7,773 nucleotides of DNA. Origin: JBCCEV01 sp039030125 (GTDB taxonomy: Bacteria; Pseudomonadota; Gammaproteobacteria; Ga0077536). Under the pieces are notes generated by a model, which did not search any database, was not told where the DNA came from, and saw nothing but the letters and a program-made list of their open reading frames with translations. The stretch spans positions 1-7,773 of the forward strand of contig JBCCEV010000180.1 of NCBI GenBank assembly GCA_039030125.1, written 5' to 3'. Numbering within the stretch: the first letter of the stretch is position 1; each line of letters opens with the position of its first letter. The position numbers and the translations under genes were made by a program. Below, in pieces: positions 6,137-7,773 of this stretch.

Positions 6137-7773
6137 TTAGTCAACGAAGTGTCGGGCGTTGCGAAAAATACCCATCCAGGGGCTTTCGGGAGTACGCCAG
6201 GCGGGATCTAACCAAGAGAACTGCTGGGTTAAGAATACCCGCTCCGGGTGCGGCATCATGATCAAGGCTCGACCGTCAGCACTGGAAAAGCCAGTTGCGC
6301 CTTGCGGAGATCCATTGGGATTGAATGGAAATCGCTCGGTCGCGCATGACTCATCGTCGATATAGCGGAGTGCGCAACTCCTGCCGCCCGCCGTCGTCGC
6401 TCGGCCTTCGCCGTGCGCAACGACGATCGGCGAGCGCTGTCCCTGCATATCAGTAAAGAAGATCGAGTTCGAGCTAAGGACTTCGACCATCGCGAGTCGA
6501 GCTTCAAATTGTTCAGAAGTGTTGCGCTCAAAAACCGGCCAGTCGTCAGCACCTGGGATCATGTCGGCGAGCTGAGCTAACATCTGGCAACCATTGCACA
6601 CGCCGAGCGTAAAGGTTGTGTTGCGCGCAAAGAAATCTCTGAAAACGGTTTGCGCACGGGAGTTGTTTTTTATGCTCGCTGCCCACCCGCGGCCCGCGCC
6701 TAAGACATCGCCATAGGAGAAGCCCCCGCACGCGACGAGGCCGGAACACTGTTGCAGGTCTTGGTGACCAGACAAGATATCTGTCATGTGGACATCGATA
6801 GCTTCAAATCCAGCGTAATCAAATGCTGCCGCCATTTCGACATGCCCGTTGACGCCTTGTTCTCGCAGTACGGCAACGCTGGGACGTTGTGATCCAATAT
6901 ATGGTGCGATAGGGGTGGCGTGTTCGAGGAATAATCCCCGAGTCTCCATATTGCTTGCATGGCGAAATTCTTCACTCGCGCATTCTGGGTTATCACGCAG
7001 GCGTTGCATTTGGTGGGTAACGGTAAGAAACGATTGCGCAAGATCGCTAAGCAAGAGTTCTGACACGACTGCATTTTGGCGCAGCAACCGAATAGATTTC
7101 TCAGCATTGCATGTCGCGATTGGCGTTACATGGAGCCGCAATTCCTCGTAATTATCGAGTGAGTCCCGGATCACATCTAAGTCCTGCGCGCGGATCTGCA
7201 CGATTGCGCCCAGTTCTTCGCAGAAAAGAAAATCGAAAAGCTCATTGGTCGATGCGCTTGGTATTTCTATATCTAGTCCAACGCGTCCAGCCAGCGCCAT
7301 CTCTATCAGAGCGGCGATCAGTCCACCGTCGGAACGGTCGTGATAAGCAAGCAAATAGCCGGCATCATTGAGCATCTGAACAACGGTGAAAAAAGTTTTC
7401 AGAAGTGAGGGGTCATCGCAATCGGGCCCCTCACCGAGCGGTGTGTTCAGGGTTTGCTCGAGAATCGAACCGCCGAGGCGTTGGTGCCCTTTGCCCAAAT
7501 CGAAGAGCAACAGAACAGTATCCTGTGTTGGTTCAATTTGCGGTGTTAAAGATTGATTGACGTCAATTACCGGTGCAAAAGCCGACACGATTAGAGACAA
7601 AGGTGACACGCACTGTTGGGTGTCATCTCCTTGCCGCCAATTGGTTTGCATTGACATCGAATCCTTGCCGACCGGAATGTTAATTCCGAGTGCCGGGCAA
7701 AACTCCATCCCCACTGCTCTTACGGTTTCATACAGCGCGTAGTCCTGTGCTTCAAAGCCTGCCGCGCACATCC
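6137..7773 (-). CDS. purL: Phosphoribosylformylglycinamidine synthase, large form, C-terminal part (cut by window edge)
   Basis: The enzyme turns FGAR, glutamine and ATP into FGAM, the fourth step of de novo purine synthesis, in the cytoplasm. About 545 of roughly 1290 residues are present and the frame is open to the right edge; the ATG at 7771 is internal, since the preceding bases fit the usual Trp of WMCAAG. Domain order matches the single-chain proteobacterial PurL: the second ATP-binding half (CPALGINIPVGKDSMSM, LLAYHDRSDGGL, EELGAIVQIRA), a linker (QMQRLRDNPECASEE), then the class I glutaminase domain. That domain starts at PSVAVLREQGVNGHVEMAAAF and has CGGFSYGDVLGAGRGWA, the nucleophile Cys in GVCNGCQML (fragment residue 392), and His508 and Glu510 in MMPHPERVF. 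The end, WMGIFRNAR, is normal. The segment between HGEGR and ALRY appears about 9 residues shorter than in E. coli as I recall it. Confidence 0.98.
   Translation of the reverse strand, partial: MCAAGFEAQDYALYETVRAVGMEFCPALGINIPVGKDSMSMQTNWRQGDDTQQCVSPLSLIVSAFAPVIDVNQSLTPQIEPTQDTVLLLFDLGKGHQRLGGSILEQTLNTPLGEGPDCDDPSLLKTFFTVVQMLNDAGYLLAYHDRSDGGLIAALIEMALAGRVGLDIEIPSASTNELFDFLFCEELGAIVQIRAQDLDVIRDSLDNYEELRLHVTPIATCNAEKSIRLLRQNAVVSELLLSDLAQSFLTVTHQMQRLRDNPECASEEFRHASNMETRGLFLEHATPIAPYIGSQRPSVAVLREQGVNGHVEMAAAFDYAGFEAIDVHMTDILSGHQDLQQCSGLVACGGFSYGDVLGAGRGWAASIKNNSRAQTVFRDFFARNTTFTLGVCNGCQMLAQLADMIPGADDWPVFERNTSEQFEARLAMVEVLSSNSIFFTDMQGQRSPIVVAHGEGRATTAGGRSCALRYIDDESCATERFPFNPNGSPQGATGFSSADGRALIMMPHPERVFLTQQFSWLDPAWRTPESPWMGIFRNARHFVD

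Noticed and set aside
1..7773. Defence system, prophage, CRISPR array or insertion sequence
   Set aside because: All genes are complete or edge-cut housekeeping families, apart from the hydrolase and Smr genes. No repeats, integrase or transposase sequence were seen.

Overview
The window reads as part of a gammaproteobacterial chromosome. The main evidence is the gene order pyrG-kdsA-eno-ftsB-ispD-ispF, the classic gammaproteobacterial block, and the E. coli-like sequence of FtsB, enolase, PurL and the Smr protein. Base composition is moderately GC-rich. KdsA is the metal-dependent type, closer to the Xanthomonas/Aquifex style than to the E. coli enzyme, which suggests a lineage outside the enterics. 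I cannot name a genus.

Positions 1-39 do not belong to the forward pyrG sequence. Read on the minus strand they encode the conserved CTP synthase stretch that should lie just upstream of position 40, so the left end is a short inverted fold-back, most likely an amplification or assembly chimera at a contig end. True pyrG sequence starts at about position 40.

Positions 40-4698 (+) are a tightly packed operon-like block: pyrG (3' part), kdsA, eno, ftsB, ispD, ispF. Neighbouring genes overlap or are separated by at most 4 bp, so translational coupling is likely. The block combines CTP synthesis, Kdo synthesis for lipopolysaccharide, glycolysis, the divisome protein FtsB and two steps of the MEP isoprenoid pathway. 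No promoter for it lies inside the window.

Positions 4701-5805 (-) hold two genes pointing towards the block: an isochorismatase-family cysteine hydrolase and, 10 bp downstream of it, a stand-alone Smr-domain endonuclease-like protein. The Smr and ispF stop codons are only 2 bp apart.

Positions 5806-6136 are a 331-bp non-coding gap holding a candidate promoter for the hydrolase/smr pair, a candidate terminator for purL and an imperfect nested inverted repeat. Positions 6137-7773 (-) are the C-terminal part of purL, the large purine-synthesis amidotransferase, cut by the right edge.

Nearly everything here is conserved housekeeping. I found no convincing undescribed system. The points most worth checking are the chimeric left end, the probable CTG start of ispD and the smr/hydrolase pair.
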